From Notospermus geniculatus (lineage: Eukaryota; Nemertea; Pilidiophora; Heteronemertea; Lineidae), in contig NMRB01000375.1 of the NCBI GenBank assembly GCA_002633025.1, positions 13,214-77,213 of the forward strand: a stretch of DNA of 64,000 nucleotides, in the 5' to 3' direction. Made by a program: the position numbers and the translations under genes. Positions 24,564 to 45,106 of the stretch are shown piece after piece (the first letter of the stretch is position 1; the number at the start of each line of letters is the position of its first letter). The notes beneath the pieces are model-generated. The model was given only the letters and a program-made list of their open reading frames with translations, ran no database searches and was not told the DNA's origin.

Positions 24564-26372
24564 GGCCGACGGTCATTTTGCCTTTCTTTGGAATACGCTT
24601 CACTCAAGTCCGAAGGCCTAGCCCTTGGTGGTTCAAGATGCATCATAGAGCCATCAATGGAGTTTTCTACAGACAAGTTCTAAGCTTTATGCAACACAGT
24701 GTATTTTGATGTGGATCACTTGACTGTAGTGCGGAAGGTCTATTACAGTTGGGTGTTTTATTCCAAGATTGGCACAATGTCCGACTGCCCATGAATGACT
24801 TTGGGCCCAGTTGTTCTCAACTAGCCTAATGTTGGCGTCATCTTGACGATGACATGTTGTCCTTCAGTGAAGCCGTTTAATGCCAAGTTCACACATGTAC
24901 AAGCACTGTTTCAAATACGGTAACCCAGTCAAGAATAGGCTGTTCTACCATAAAAATGATGATGAGCTTTCTGTCAAGTTATATTTTGATCCCAGAACAG
25001 TGGTTTTTCTCATACATGTAGTAATGTACTACGTGAAAGTATAGTTAAATAAGCTGCCAATAGATGTCACAGTTTTATATGATTCACTCATAAAATGTCT
25101 GTTTATTATGTAGAATTTTGTTCTTTACCAGTGCTTGTATATAATCTTAATGTATATAATGATACTCCGGAGAATTGTGAAAATCTGCATGGGTATATAT
25201 CTATATACATTGTACAAAAAAGTTGGCCATAATGGAATACTAGTAGATATTCATTATCATGACGTAATACTGACATAGATTTTATTGAAATTAAAACCGA
25301 TTGCTTTGTGACTGATATACTTGATGAATTTCCAACTTTGATCTCATAAATTTATCAGCCATGAAAGTGAGATTTGAACGGGATTAGGGTCATGACACAC
25401 TCTCCACACTGCCAATTCCAGGTACAGGAATTGGCAGAGAATTGGTGAAGGAAAAGCTAGTACTCTGAGTCACTTTTGCTTATATACATGTAGTCCATTT
25501 TGTCCCGAAAATTTCGAGTTGGAATATGGAATTGGAACAGCTTGTGGTGCAGAAAGGAAAAAAATCACTTTCCTTCTGTAAGCTTTTTCAGTGAAATGTA
25601 TTTGATGATTGTTGGAAATTCTCTATGCTTACGTGAACTGTCATATTAGTTTTTCTGCATAGTTTGTTCACATGCGGAAGAATGAACTGATGGACCCTGA
25701 GTGAGTAATATTCATGATATTATTAATATTAATGAATATTCATTAGGTTGAGGAGAGCCTGTAGTCAGCAAGTCGGTGTCTATAAAAGGATTAAAGAAAT
25801 CATTTATAATCTTGATACAGCAACAATGAATTTTAGTGGGTAACTTGTATATTTATTTTAGTGTTTTTATGCAAATAGCTTTAATTTAAGGACTTTATAA
25901 TGGAGCCCATTCATGTTAGGGCTCGACGTTTCATGCTTTGTGCGGGATCATGTCGAGGTGTTTAACATATTGTCAATACTTGATATAATCTGCCTCATTT
26001 TGAGAATAAAGCATGGAAGTGAAAAGTATTTTCTTGTTAGTTCCTCCTTGTCAGTTATGGTGCAAGTCATTTGTCCCAATGTCTTCTGATGCAGTAGTGC
26101 CCATGTTTTCAGGGGGGGGGGGGGGTTGTNAAGCCCCCATTGAAGGCAGAGTGATCACCCAGTTGATCCAACATTGCTTACAACTTCGTTGATGGTGACA
26201 AAATTATGGCAACCATGACAAGGCCAAAAACAGTAGTCCTAATTGGCCCGGGAGGTTCACCTGCGCCTTAAGGCTCAGGGAATGATGGAACATACAAATT
26301 TGATTGTTTATGAAAATCTATACATGTATTTGCAACATATTGTGTGATCAATTCAGAAATGCCCTATGTATT

Positions 26373-28526
26373 ATTACAGAACTACAGCTGGAACCCTCAC
26401 CCCCTCCAACATCAGGATTGGGTATGCCTCTACCAGATGGAATTCCAATGGAAAACTTCAACCTCATATACATGACCATGTGTGATCACTCAGTCCAAGT
26501 ATCAGACAATGAACCATTTTACTCTTTTGCAACAACTTTGATGGGAGTGTAAACTATTGAAGCATATTACTCTTCCAGCTGCCTCGTTACACCTATGATG
26601 ATCATCCTGTTGATGCTGATGCCTCTCCTCCAAGACCATGAACTTCAGTCCAAAATTCAAGTGTTCATTGACCAGGTTGGTACAGGTGTAGGCCTACTTG
26701 CAAAGTAGGCATATACATGTACAGTACAGTCCATTATTTACTGACATGATGAACGGACTTCTAACACATTCAATGATGTGACACCCTTTTGTGAATATTT
26801 TTCTCTCTCGTGGTGGCAGAGACGTTTCCTTTTTTGGAGCCCTCATCAAAGTCCACGTGAAGCAACTTTTCAGACCTCTTCTTCTAAACCAATAATGAAG
26901 TCCCATTCTTCTGCAAATATAAAGAACTGACTACAGTCTACTGGTATTCAAATGCCCGGCAAAAAATTCGGTAAATCTTCCTTGGGAACTGGTTGTCAAG
27001 GAACTGTCAGAAAATGACTGGGTTGGACAGATCTGCAGTTTGTAAACTTCATCTGGCACTGACAAGTGTTCAAATCACTCACACCCTTGTTCAATGGGAC
27101 CTCACCTTGTGTGATTGGTTGAACTGAAAGCCTTGCCCTTGTGAACAAGGCCATGTCCTTCAAGGGGCCTCCGCTTGCTTTGTGGTCCAAGTGTATCTTC
27201 TTCAATTCTGATAATGGAATAAAGCGCTTCAACATCCGTTGGTACTTCACGTCGACCATGTACCAACGGGGGTCATCTTCTTTTGCTGTGGCATCATAAT
27301 GTGGGTCTTTCTTGTCGAACTGAGTGTGGTCAGGATAATTCTCTTTGACAATCTTGAAAGGAAGCATGGTAAATGTCTAGTTGCAGTATAGTTAAGATGG
27401 AGGTGCAACCCAGATTGCTCATAACTGATATGTACCTCCCTCTGTCATTAGACTATTATGTCCAACCCAGTGAGCACATGGTCCATGGACCATTTCATTA
27501 CAGAACTAAGCTGGAACCCTCACCCCCTCCAACATCAGGATTGGGTATGCCTCTCTACCAGATGGAATTCCAATGGAAAACTTCAACCTCATATACATGA
27601 CCATGTGTGATCATTCAGTCCAAGTATCAGACAATGAACCATTTTACTCTTTTGCAACAACTTTGATGGAAGTGTAAACTATTGAAGCATATTACTCTTC
27701 CAGCTGCCTGGTTACACCTATGTTGATGATCATCCTGTCGATGTTGATGCCTCTCCTCCAAGACCATGAACTTCAGTCCAAAATTCAAGTGTTCATTTAC
27801 CAGGTTGGTACAGGTGTAGGCCTACTTGCAGAGTAGGCATACACAGTACAGACCATTATTTACTGACATGATGAACTGACTTCTAACACATTCAATGATG
27901 TGACACCCTTTTGTGAATATTTTTCTCTCTCGTGGCAGAGACGTTTCCTTTTTTGGAGCCCTCATCAAAGTCCACGTGAAGCAACTTTTCAGACCTCTTC
28001 TTCTAAACCAATAATGAAGTCCCATTCTTCTGCAAATATAAAGAACTGACTACAGTCTACTGGTATTCAAATGCCTGGCAAAAGATTCGGTAAATCTTCC
28101 TTGGGAACTGGTTGTCAAGGAACTGTCAGAAAATGACTGGGTTGGACAGATCTGCAGTTTGTAAACTTCATCTGGCACTGACAAGTGTTCAAATCACTCA
28201 CACCCTTGTTCAGTGGGACCTCACCTTGTGTGATTGGTTGAACTGAAAGCCTTGCCCTTGTGAACAAGGCCATGTCCTTCAAGGGTCCTCCGCTTGCTTT
28301 GTGGTCCAAGTGTATCTTCTTCAATTCTGATAATGGAATAAAGCGCTTCAACATCCGTTGGTACTTCACGTCGACCATGTACCATCGGGGGTCATCTTCT
28401 TTTGCTGTGGCATCATAATGTGGGTCTTTCTTGTCGAACTGAGTGTGGTCAGGATAATTCTCTTTGACAATCTTGAAAGGAAGCATGGTAAATGTCTAGT
28501 TGCAGTATAGTTAAGATGGAGGTGCA
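26373..28526. repeat. ~1.03-kb tandem duplication covering THYN1 exons 4-5
   Basis: Unit A (26373-27407) and unit B (27497-28526) share ATTACAGAACTA at one end and TTAAGATGGAGGTGCA at the other, separated by about 89 bp of unique sequence. Differences are few small indels and substitutions. Each unit contains a 247-bp exon (27106-27352; 28225-28471) and a 41-bp terminal exon (26870-26910; 27989-28029) with intact splice signals and identical deduced peptide. Confidence 0.95.
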
Positions 28527-30794
28527 GAGTCTGATTTATGGGGCACAAGCACTCACGATAACTGTGACTTTGAATATTTTAATAATGGGCACCACTCCTC
28601 TAGTCTCTTATCTATTTTTGGTGCCACCTCTTTATAAATTTATAATAATGCAAAGTACTAATTGCCGGCCCTTATCCGAAACCCTGTCCACCTATTTTTG
28701 GCGCCACCTCTTTATAAATTTATAATAATGCAAAGTACTAGTTGCCGGCCCTTATCCGAAACCCTGTCCACCTGAGTATGAAGTTAGATCACTACGAGGG
28801 TCACACGTATCATTGTATCTTTTATCAGCTATCAGATAATACCCTTTGTGTTCTTTCTTCTACGTGGTGGAGATTTTGAAAGTACGGTACCTTCATAATC
28901 CCTGCTATACCTGGTTCCTTACAGTTACTGTGATAAAAGAAGACCTCCTGGTCTAATTTCATAGCTTTCATGAAGTTTCTGGCTTGGTAATTCCTCACTC
29001 CATCCCAACATGCTGTCTGGTCACGTTCTGATTTCAGATCTTCGATGCCAAACTATCAAAGAAAGAAAAGACAGTCATAGCATTTGACATTTGATGACAA
29101 TACTAGAGAAGGAAACATGAAATATACGCTTTCAATGTTTCATGCCACTGTCATGACTATGGGCACATGATCGCCTCCACTTGGTTAATAGGGAGGTTTT
29201 GCAAGCTTACGTTTTACATTTACGATAACAATTTGAAAACGTCATGACGTCGACTCTGCGGGACATTTTTACACGCAACTTGCTTGCAACGCGTGAGAAA
29301 CTTACGATTTAATCAACACCCAATCTTTCACTTTTGTAATCAAACAATTCGGCTTCAATTTGACGCACCTAATAATGGGTAAATATCCGAGTTGCTGTGA
29401 TGATTGTAAGTAAATTGACGGACCTGTGTGTCTTTGAGGGCCGGCCAAACATGGGATATATCGACAACATTTTATCATACACGGGAAGCCTCACGCCAGA
29501 TGATGGCACCATCGTGTCACGTCCTCTGTAATGACGTCATGAAATCGTAATCGGAAATGTAAAACGTAAGCTTGCAAAACCTCCTTATTAACTTGGAATC
29601 ACCTTCATGTCAATCCCTTTTTCAAATCGGCTCTCTGGTTCTGATTTCATCAGCCAGTGTGGATATTCTTCTTGCTTCTCTTTTTTCTTGAGTATTCCTG
29701 GATTGGAATATGTCAAAATGCCATTAATAAATTGTTTAGAATGAGCAATAATTGCATTAGGCCTAATGGTAACATGTGGAAACTCCTGAGGGGTTAGGCT
29801 TAGCCTACCTGGATATGTTTGGGTGCTATTCGGACCTTTGCAGTCGACTGTATCAGACAGAGATGTGTTAGAAAGTTCCAACTAGCCCAGCCCAGCATCT
29901 TTACCCTCTTTAGCTCAGTGACCGTAGGCTCGGACTGACTCCACTAAGAAGAAGGATTCATTGTAATGTAGGCCTAGGCCTAGAGTCTTATTGAACAATC
30001 ATGGTCTCACTATCATGGGCCTAGGCCTATTGATTGAAGATCCGAGGGCAGAGCCTCCTAGGGGATGTCATGATGTAGCTAGCTACCTATAGCATAGGCC
30101 TACCTAGGACGTAGGATGCGATGCGTAGGCTAGGCCCCTAGGCAGGCCAAGGTTGGTTAGCCTAGGCCTAGGCCCTTTTTCTTCTTCCAGATGAGTGCCA
30201 AATTCAACAATTGTGGTGGTGCGCAGCGTCAACGATATCATGATATGGTCGTAGGCCTAGGTTATCATGGTCATCATCTGATCATGGTCATGCCTAGCCT
30301 AGGCCTAGCTATGTCTCTAGCACTAGGCTAGGCCCCTAGGCATATGACATGTAGGCCTAGGCGAGGCCCCTACCCTCCCAGGCCTAATGATAGGAGGCAG
30401 CTGATGAGGTGAGGACTGAGGTGGGCCTAGGCCCCTAGGCCTAGGGGTAGGCCTAGCTAGCCTACTTTAGGCCTAGGCCTAGGTCATGTAGGCCTAGGTG
30501 CTAGGCCTCACCTGGGCCTACAAATCAACGCGCCATCTTGCGGATTCGCGGGTACCTACCCTAGCCTAGGGGGTGGGTGCTAGGCCTAGGCCTAGGCTAG
30601 GACAACACACACATAGGCTAAGCTGATAAGTGGGCCTCCTAGCCATGCTAGCCTAGCTAGGCTACCAGTCATGAGTTACCAATACCAGTACCATTATTTT
30701 CATTATTTTTGAGGCCGTTCATCTTATTTTTCTTAGTCTTGCCAGCTGACCTAGGCAACCTAGATTTCGGCAGAGTAGTGCGAGAGCGACCCAT
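26870..30794 (-). CDS. THYN1: THYN1, thymocyte nuclear protein 1 (EVE domain)
   Basis: Exons in transcript order: 30794-30692, 29697-29603, 29052-28891, 28471-28225, 28029-27989. All phases match and the product is 215 residues, close to the usual ~225. The basic N-terminus starts MGRSRTTLPK and looks like a nuclear localisation region. The EVE (PUA-like) domain follows, with signatures HWLMKSEPES, CWDGVRNYQARNFM, FFYHSN, GIAGIMKIVKE, YPDHTQF and MKRFIPLSELK. The protein ends EEWDFIIGLEEEV. Family members are nuclear and are reported to bind modified DNA bases such as 5-hydroxymethylcytosine. A second intact copy of the last two exons (27352-27106 and 26910-26870) lies downstream through tandem duplication, and the feature span includes it. 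The gene is head-to-head with RUNDC1, 1.6 kb away. Confidence 0.92.
28612..28771. repeat. 80-bp tandem repeat, two units
   Basis: CTATTTTTGGTGCCACCTC begins unit 1 at 28612, and the same sequence with one change begins unit 2 at 28692. The units are almost identical through CCGAAACCCTGTCCAC. They lie in THYN1 intron 3. Confidence 0.93.
29189..29587. mobile_element. 399-bp TTAA-flanked TIR element in THYN1 intron 2
   Basis: The left end TAGGGAGGTTTTGCAAGC and the reverse complement of the right end (TAAGGAGGTTTTGCAAGC) match over about 32 bp in total. TTAA flanks both ends (29185-29188 and 29588-29591), as in piggyBac insertions. It is non-coding. Its right end leaves only 11 bp of intron before the THYN1 exon 2 donor, so the insertion nearly touches the splice site. 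Confidence 0.8.
29780..30665. repeat. AGGCCTAGGCC-rich low-complexity DNA
   Basis: Palindromic words CCTAGG and AGGCCT are interleaved dozens of times across THYN1 intron 1. A second smaller patch is at 31915-32160, upstream of RUNDC1. The pattern is degenerate rather than a clean tandem array. Confidence 0.75.
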
Positions 30795-30943
30795 AATTTA
30801 ACAGCAAACACAGTGGCCACAATGACATTTGAATAGGGAGGGCATGGAGGGTGAAGTGGAACACGTGCTTTTTTCGCGGCTTCTCACAGCGCCACCTTTC
30901 GTCGAACGTTTAAACTATTCTGTGCTCGCCAATCTCCACACAA

Positions 30944-31253
30944 GCCTATAGACTCTCCAAGCTCAGGAACACATGCGTACAAGATGCACAGGGTAGTTTA
31001 CCTCTTCGACAAAAGATGGCAGCAGCTGACGGCTCGCCAATCTCCACACAGGCCTACAAACTCTCCAAGCATACTGGCACACATGCGTACATAGATGCAG
31101 CAGCTATTGTACGCATGTGCCGGTGAGCTTGGAGAGTTTATAGGCTTGTGTGGAGATTGGCGAGCCGTCAGCTGCTGCCATCTATTGTCGAAGAGGTAGA
31201 CTACCGTGTGCATCTTGTACGCATGTGCCAATATGCTTGGAGAGTCTATAGGC
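30944..31253. repeat. ~310-bp imperfect palindrome
   Basis: About 150 bp (30944-31093) recur inverted at 31105-31253 around a centre near 31099. Landmarks are CTCTCCAAGC, ACATGCGTAC, CTCTTCGACAA, GATGGCAGCAGCTGACGGCT and CCAATCTCCACACA. A third fragment of the same sequence stands at 31543-31640. Probably a MITE or foldback element with a nearby partial relative. Confidence 0.85.
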
Positions 31254-31542
31254 ATTCTACGTTGTGAGATACTTTTTCGATGTTTCACTTCTGACGAGAC
31301 GAAAAGTATCTCTACTGTATGAAGAATACCGCCATCTTGGATAAATTTTCAAAAAATATGCGTATATCGTGTAATTCTAGACACCATCACCTGGGCACTA
31401 TCCGGCGGACGAATGGGTTAGTAAATCGCCGGAATTGAGGACCCACTTCCGTTTCAAGATGGCGCGTATTGTTATACAGCCGAGTCGGACTCCCGACAAA
31501 TCCCGAAGTACCCGAAGGAGGCCGAACGAGGCCGAGCCGAAT

Positions 31543-31640
31543 GAGTCTATAGGCTTGTGTGGAGATTGGCGAGCCGTCAGCTACTGCCATCTATTGTCGA
31601 ATAGGTAAACTACTCTGTGCATCTTGTACGCATGCGCTGG
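31543..31640. repeat. Third partial copy of the palindrome arm
   Basis: It runs from GAGTCTATAGGCTTGTGTGG through GAGCCGTCAGCTACTGCCAT to ATCTTGTACGCATG, in the orientation of the right arm at 31125-31225. Confidence 0.85.
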
Positions 31641-32398
31641 TCAGCATACAGGTACGAGTTGACTCGAGTTGCGAGTCGATTCAATGCGAGTTGTCGAACC
31701 CACCTAGCGGAGGATGGAGGTACCAGGACATGCAAGAAAAGCCCGGATGAAAGCAAAGCGAGAAAGGGATAACATATTTTCTATCAAATTCACGTTTTCT
31801 CCGCGAATCTGGTACCAAACTGTGGATTTTTCGTTCTGTCTACAGTGATTTCGATGTACTTTGATTTGAACTTTTAACAGGTGGGTAAACTTTGTTTATA
31901 TTCCTGAAAATAATGTAGGCCTAGGCCTAGCCTACCATACCATAGGCCTAGGCCTAGGCCCTACCGTTCATACCAATCATGCAACGTTATCATAGCAGGC
32001 CTATATGTCGATGATGGTTATGCATTATGATTATACATGTTATAGGCTAGCCTATATCATGATGTCATCATGATCATGGGCATCATCGGTCATCGGCATC
32101 GGGCAACTCATGAACTAGCCTAGGCCTAGCCTGTGCTGCGCCCGGTAGGGCCTAGGTAGGCCCACAGCAGGCGTTCGTAGCGCCATCTGAGGTCAGTGTA
32201 GTAGGAGTATAATTATAGACAAGGCATTCACATCGTTTCAGACCCAATGAAAACAAACGTCTCGATCTCAACAAAAACAACAGAACAAAACCAAAATACA
32301 CAATCTTCATGGACTCTCGATTTCCGTCTTTGTTTGTATGTATTTTACTCATTATAGGCCTAGCCTATATACCGGTAATTCTTGTGGTATTGCAGAAA

Positions 32399-41013
<8,615 letters not shown>

Positions 41014-41964
41014 GGCGGTGCAATCATATGTGATAAACATTTGTGCCACAAAGAGGATGTGCAGTTCAGAACTCAGTGATTCTTGAAGGGGTATTCAAGA
41101 TTTACTCCTGTCTCAACTCTGAATATTGCCACTCAGTTCAAATGCTGTTAAATGTTGAATGCCCTTCTAGGATATGTTTGGGTCTTGGGATGGGGATACA
41201 TGCTTGAAGTTTAGGGGCTCATGTGACTGAAATCTCCAGGACTGGTCAAGTTAACATGTAAAATTTAGCTTTAAGTTGCGTTTCAGTGGTTTATGGTGTG
41301 TTTGAGACCACGAGTGAGCAGTCATTAATCCATTTAGGGATGGAGTTAGTGAGCATTTTCTTCATTATTCTTCCACTAAGACGGAGTTCAGAGGCTGGTT
41401 GTAAATATTCTGCTTATAGCCCCTTTAAAAGGTGACTCAGATCTCTTTAACTGGAGGTATGTTTAGTATTTTCTGATTATACAAATGTAGTGAAGGTACA
41501 ACACAAAGTGATAATCCCTGGTAATTCCACTGCAGGGTGTGGATATTTCAAATTCTTCACATGGCCAATTTCCAAACTCTGGAACTGATGTGTCAGTAAT
41601 TTCAAGGTCACATAAAAGCCTGCCAAAGCCCATAGTTCAAGAATTAGGTTTTTATTTTGTTCAAAAGTTGTTTTGCCTGAGAGCAACACTGACAACTTGT
41701 AGACAGGTACAACTGTACAATTTACGATTACTAGTCCAGACATAAGGCCAACAGTTAGGGGTGTCTGCAATTTGTTTTTGTAGTGTTTAGTTGTTTTGTT
41801 ATTTTAGGATTTAAATAATATGTTTGCTTTACAATAGCTTTCTTGAAAAAAGGCAAGAAAGGGACAATTATAAAGTAATTATGAAGGACGGCGTTTGCTA
41901 TGATATTGTGGGATAGTAGCCTATTATTTTCTGGATAAACAGCTGATAAGAGCAGCCAGTGCTG

Positions 41965-42007
41965 TACAGTGGAACCTCCCTTAACGGACACCTCTGCCAG
42001 GAGGACN
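41965..42007. mobile_element. Broken end of a second Tigger-like element at a contig join
   Basis: CAGTGGAACCTCCCTTAACG starts at a TA and resembles a Tigger-type terminus, but the sequence stops at the single N (42007). The rest of the element is absent. Confidence 0.45.
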
Positions 42008-42784
42008 GTAATACTACTTCTGCCTCTGATCTTCTTGGGATGTGCTGATCACAGTTAGTTAGTCACTAGTCATTTCTGTGATTTGCCATTTGGAGTCTTA
42101 TTCTTTAACATTTACGGTAATGTCATCTTCTCTCCTCTGCTGTCGATACTGCTCCCTATTAATGACAGTGTCTTGTCTGTTGGCTGTGTTACAAACCTGA
42201 TATTGTGGTGTGTTGGTTCATGGGTGGGGTATTTTGGGCCTATAATTTTAAACAACATTCCATGCTTTATAAAGTATAACACTCCAGATGATACCACAAT
42301 TCCTGTGATTTTCAGGGTTGGCCAACGGCGCAGGCATTGGTCATACTAAAAATCTTTCATATTCTACTAGTCTTATGCTGTTCAAATTTACCTCATAAAG
42401 ATTGATCATGTGAATACCAAGTATGTCTAACGGGACTCTGTGATGCTGCATGGTTTTTAGCCAGAGCCTGCAGGGACAAGGGAATGAAAGATTGATCTAA
42501 TTATACATGTATACAAGTATCATTACACATCCTGTTCAGCTCATATAAGTTAGGCAAGATACATACATGTATTCGTAAATTTTTCCTCTGAGCTATTCCG
42601 GCATATTTCATTGGTAAATAACCCACTGTAAACTTTTGATCTATCTTGTCATTTCTTGTTCGGCATTACCATAACATAATGCCACATTATATGAAGGTTT
42701 TGTAACTTCATCTTTTTGTTTATATACAGCACTTATTGTATTCTCTCCAATTCCATGCGTAAGCATTCCCTTTTCTAGTCAGCA

Positions 42785-43605
42785 CAGGGTGTCCCAAAAA
42801 AGTGAGAAAGTTGTAACAGGAATTCCAATTGGGAAGTTGCTCAGTACATTCCTACGATATCCAATCCATGGATTCCGTGCTTTTAGTATGTTTCAGCATT
42901 GGGCAAAAATGGTTTGAAATATAGTGTATGGGTACTTTAGTGAATGAACTTGCTGAAGCAGCAATAGGCCTGGTCATTTCTCTGGGAAAAGGAAGTTTGG
43001 CATTTTCCAGTACTGCCACCTGCTTCACAAGTTGAAAAATTGGCTGAACATTCCAAGACAAGAAACCATAGACCATACAATTTTGTTGATTTTCCTGAAA
43101 TTATGGCGCTCCGTTGCGGTCAGAATTATCATATTTTTCCCCGGGAACAATTGAATTCCTCCGCGGGAACAATTGAATTCCTCCCGAGGTACAATTAATT
43201 GTTCCCCGGGTTAAAATAATTCTTCCCGATGAATAAATATTTATGCCCGAGGAAGAATTAATTAGTCCACTTCGGACGATAGGGAATAATTACTTCGGGA
43301 ATATTCGGCAACCAATCAAATTATCCGCAGGGCAAACACGGCCTTGAAACTTATATTATAGCAAGCATGTTATTGGCTAGTAGAGTTTTACCGAGAACGA
43401 CCGATCATTTATTCCACGTCGAAAATCAATTCCGACATGGAGTAATTCTTCAATAGAGGAGCGGAGAAAAATATAATTATACCCGAGGAATAAATGGTAT
43501 TCTGACCGCATTGGAGCGCCATATGAAATAGACATTCAGACTGACACATTCCCGTCTTCAATTCTTCGTCATGTGACGAACTCATCTCTTTTTGGGACCA
43601 CCCTG
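42785..43605. mobile_element. TIR element with CAGGGTG ends, copy 1 (contains a nested MITE)
   Basis: CAGGGTGTCCCAAAAAAGTG at 42785 is mirrored by TTTTTGGGACCACCCTG ending at 43605. The second copy is 44686-45078, 393 bp long. Copy 1 measures 393 bp as well once the nested 422-bp MITE plus 6-bp duplication is removed. No complete transposase is seen. Confidence 0.65.
43102..43523. mobile_element. 422-bp MITE A, present only in copy 1
   Basis: The 25-bp TIRs start TATGGCGCTCC and end GGAGCGCCATA. The target duplication TGAAAT is at 43096-43101 and 43524-43529. Copy 2 has the uninterrupted site (CCTGAAATAGACATT at about 44995-45009), which proves insertion after or polymorphic with the duplication. 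The interior contains internal repeats of GGGAACAATTGAATTCCTCC-like sequence. Confidence 0.93.
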
Positions 43606-44685
43606 AATGTTCAAGCCAAAGTAATTGAAAATATTATAATGAAGCTAATTTATTTGTTGTATGAGAACATAATATTGAGATAAAAGGTATAAAAATGTAT
43701 ATAACTGTTATGAAGATGGTAATGTTCCATTTATAATAATTGTGTGGGTGCATGAAATTGCCTTTGAATCTTTGATTTCTCTTGTGTAATATATTTCTGT
43801 CCGTTGTTGTGATTTGTTTTAGTTGTTTGGGCAGTAAGGTGTCTGTACGCTTCACACACTGTCTTTGACAAACAAACATATGCTAATGAGATTCAGCAAA
43901 CAAAAGTAATACTACTTCTGCCTCTGATCTTCTTGGGATGTGCTGATCACAGTTAGTTAGTCACTAGTCATTTCTGTGATTTGCCATTTGGAGTCTTATT
44001 CTTTAACATTTACGGTAATGTCATCTTCTCTCCTCTGCTGTCGATACTGCTCCCTATTTATGACAGTGTCTTGTCTGTTGGCTGTGTTACAAACCTGATA
44101 TTGTGGTGTTTTGGTTCATGGGTGGGGTATTTTGGGCCTATAATTTTAAACAACATTCCATGCTTTATAAAGTATAACACTCCAGATGATACCACAATTC
44201 CTGTGATTTTCAGGGTTGGCCAACGGCGCAGGCACTGGTCATACTAAAAATCTTTCATATTCTACTAGTCTTATGCTGTTCGAATTTACCTCATAAAGAT
44301 TGATCATGTGAATACCAAGTATGTCTAACGGGACTCTGTGATGCTGCATGGTTTTTAGCCAGAGCCTGCAGGGACAAGGGAATGAAAGATTGATCTAATT
44401 ATACATGTAGACAAGTATCATTACACATCCTGTTCAGCTCATATAAGTTAGGCAAGATACATACATGTATTCGTAAATTTTTCCTCTGAGCTATTCCGGC
44501 ATATTTCATTGGTAAATAACCCACTGTAAACTTTTGATCTATCTTGTCATTTCTTGTTCGGCATTACCATAACATAATGCCACATTATATGAAGGTTTTG
44601 TAACTTCATCTTTTTGTTTATATACAGCACTTATTGTATTCTCTCCAATTCCATGCATATTAAACATTCCCTTTTCTAGTCAGCA

Positions 44686-45078
44686 CAGGGTGTCCCAAAA
44701 AAGTGAGAAAGTTGTAACAGGAATTCCAATTGGGAAGTTGCTCAGTACATTCCTACGATATCCAATCCATGGATTCCGTGCTTTTAGTATGTTTCAGCAT
44801 TGGGCAAAAATGGTCTGAAATATAGTGTACGGGTACTTTAGTGAATGAACATGCTGAAGCAGCAATAGGCCTGGTCATTTCTCTGGGAAAAGGAAGTTTG
44901 GCATTTTCCAGTACTGCCACCTGCTTCACAAGTTGAAAAATTGGCTGAACATTCCAAGACAAGAAACCATAGACCAAACAATTTTGTTCATTTTCCTGAA
45001 ATAGACATTCAGACTGACACATTCCCATCTTCCATTCTTCGTCATGTGACGAACTCATCTCTTTTTGGGACCACCCTG
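44686..45078. mobile_element. TIR element with CAGGGTG ends, copy 2 (uninterrupted)
   Basis: 393-bp counterpart of 42785-43605. A 132-residue minus-strand frame overlaps it but also exists in broken form in copy 1. It has no recognisable domain. Confidence 0.65.
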
Positions 45079-45106
45079 CATATTCAAGCCAAAGTAATTG
45101 AAAATA

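Larger units (their letters stand above)
22156..26300 (+). other. ARHGAP39 3'UTR and downstream DNA
   Basis: There is no convincing coding sequence. The stretch contains a ~140-bp inverted-repeat element (22842-22982), a 461-bp tandem duplication (23177-24105), a 38-bp direct repeat (24488-24563) and an AT palindrome near 25706-25745. A canonical AATAAA polyadenylation signal is at about 26005, so a long 3'UTR is possible; earlier poly(A) sites cannot be judged. A G run and a single N follow at 26111-26130. Confidence 0.4.
30795..32398. promoter_or_regulatory. Bidirectional promoter region between THYN1 and RUNDC1
   Basis: The two genes are divergently transcribed from this 1.6-kb spacer. 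YY1-type motifs occur in or beside it: CGCCATCTTG near 30531, CGCCATCTTGG near 31331 and its complement AAGATGGCGC near 31457. The segment near THYN1 (30860-30920) is CpG-containing. No TATA box is evident at a sensible position. Promoter function is inferred from position and motifs only. Confidence 0.4.

Noticed and set aside
32309-32398. In-frame upstream ATG giving a hydrophobic N-terminal extension to RUNDC1
   Set aside because: The stretch overlaps AGGCCTAGCC repeat and ends in an acceptor-like TATTGCAG just before the ATG at 32399; family members have no signal peptide.
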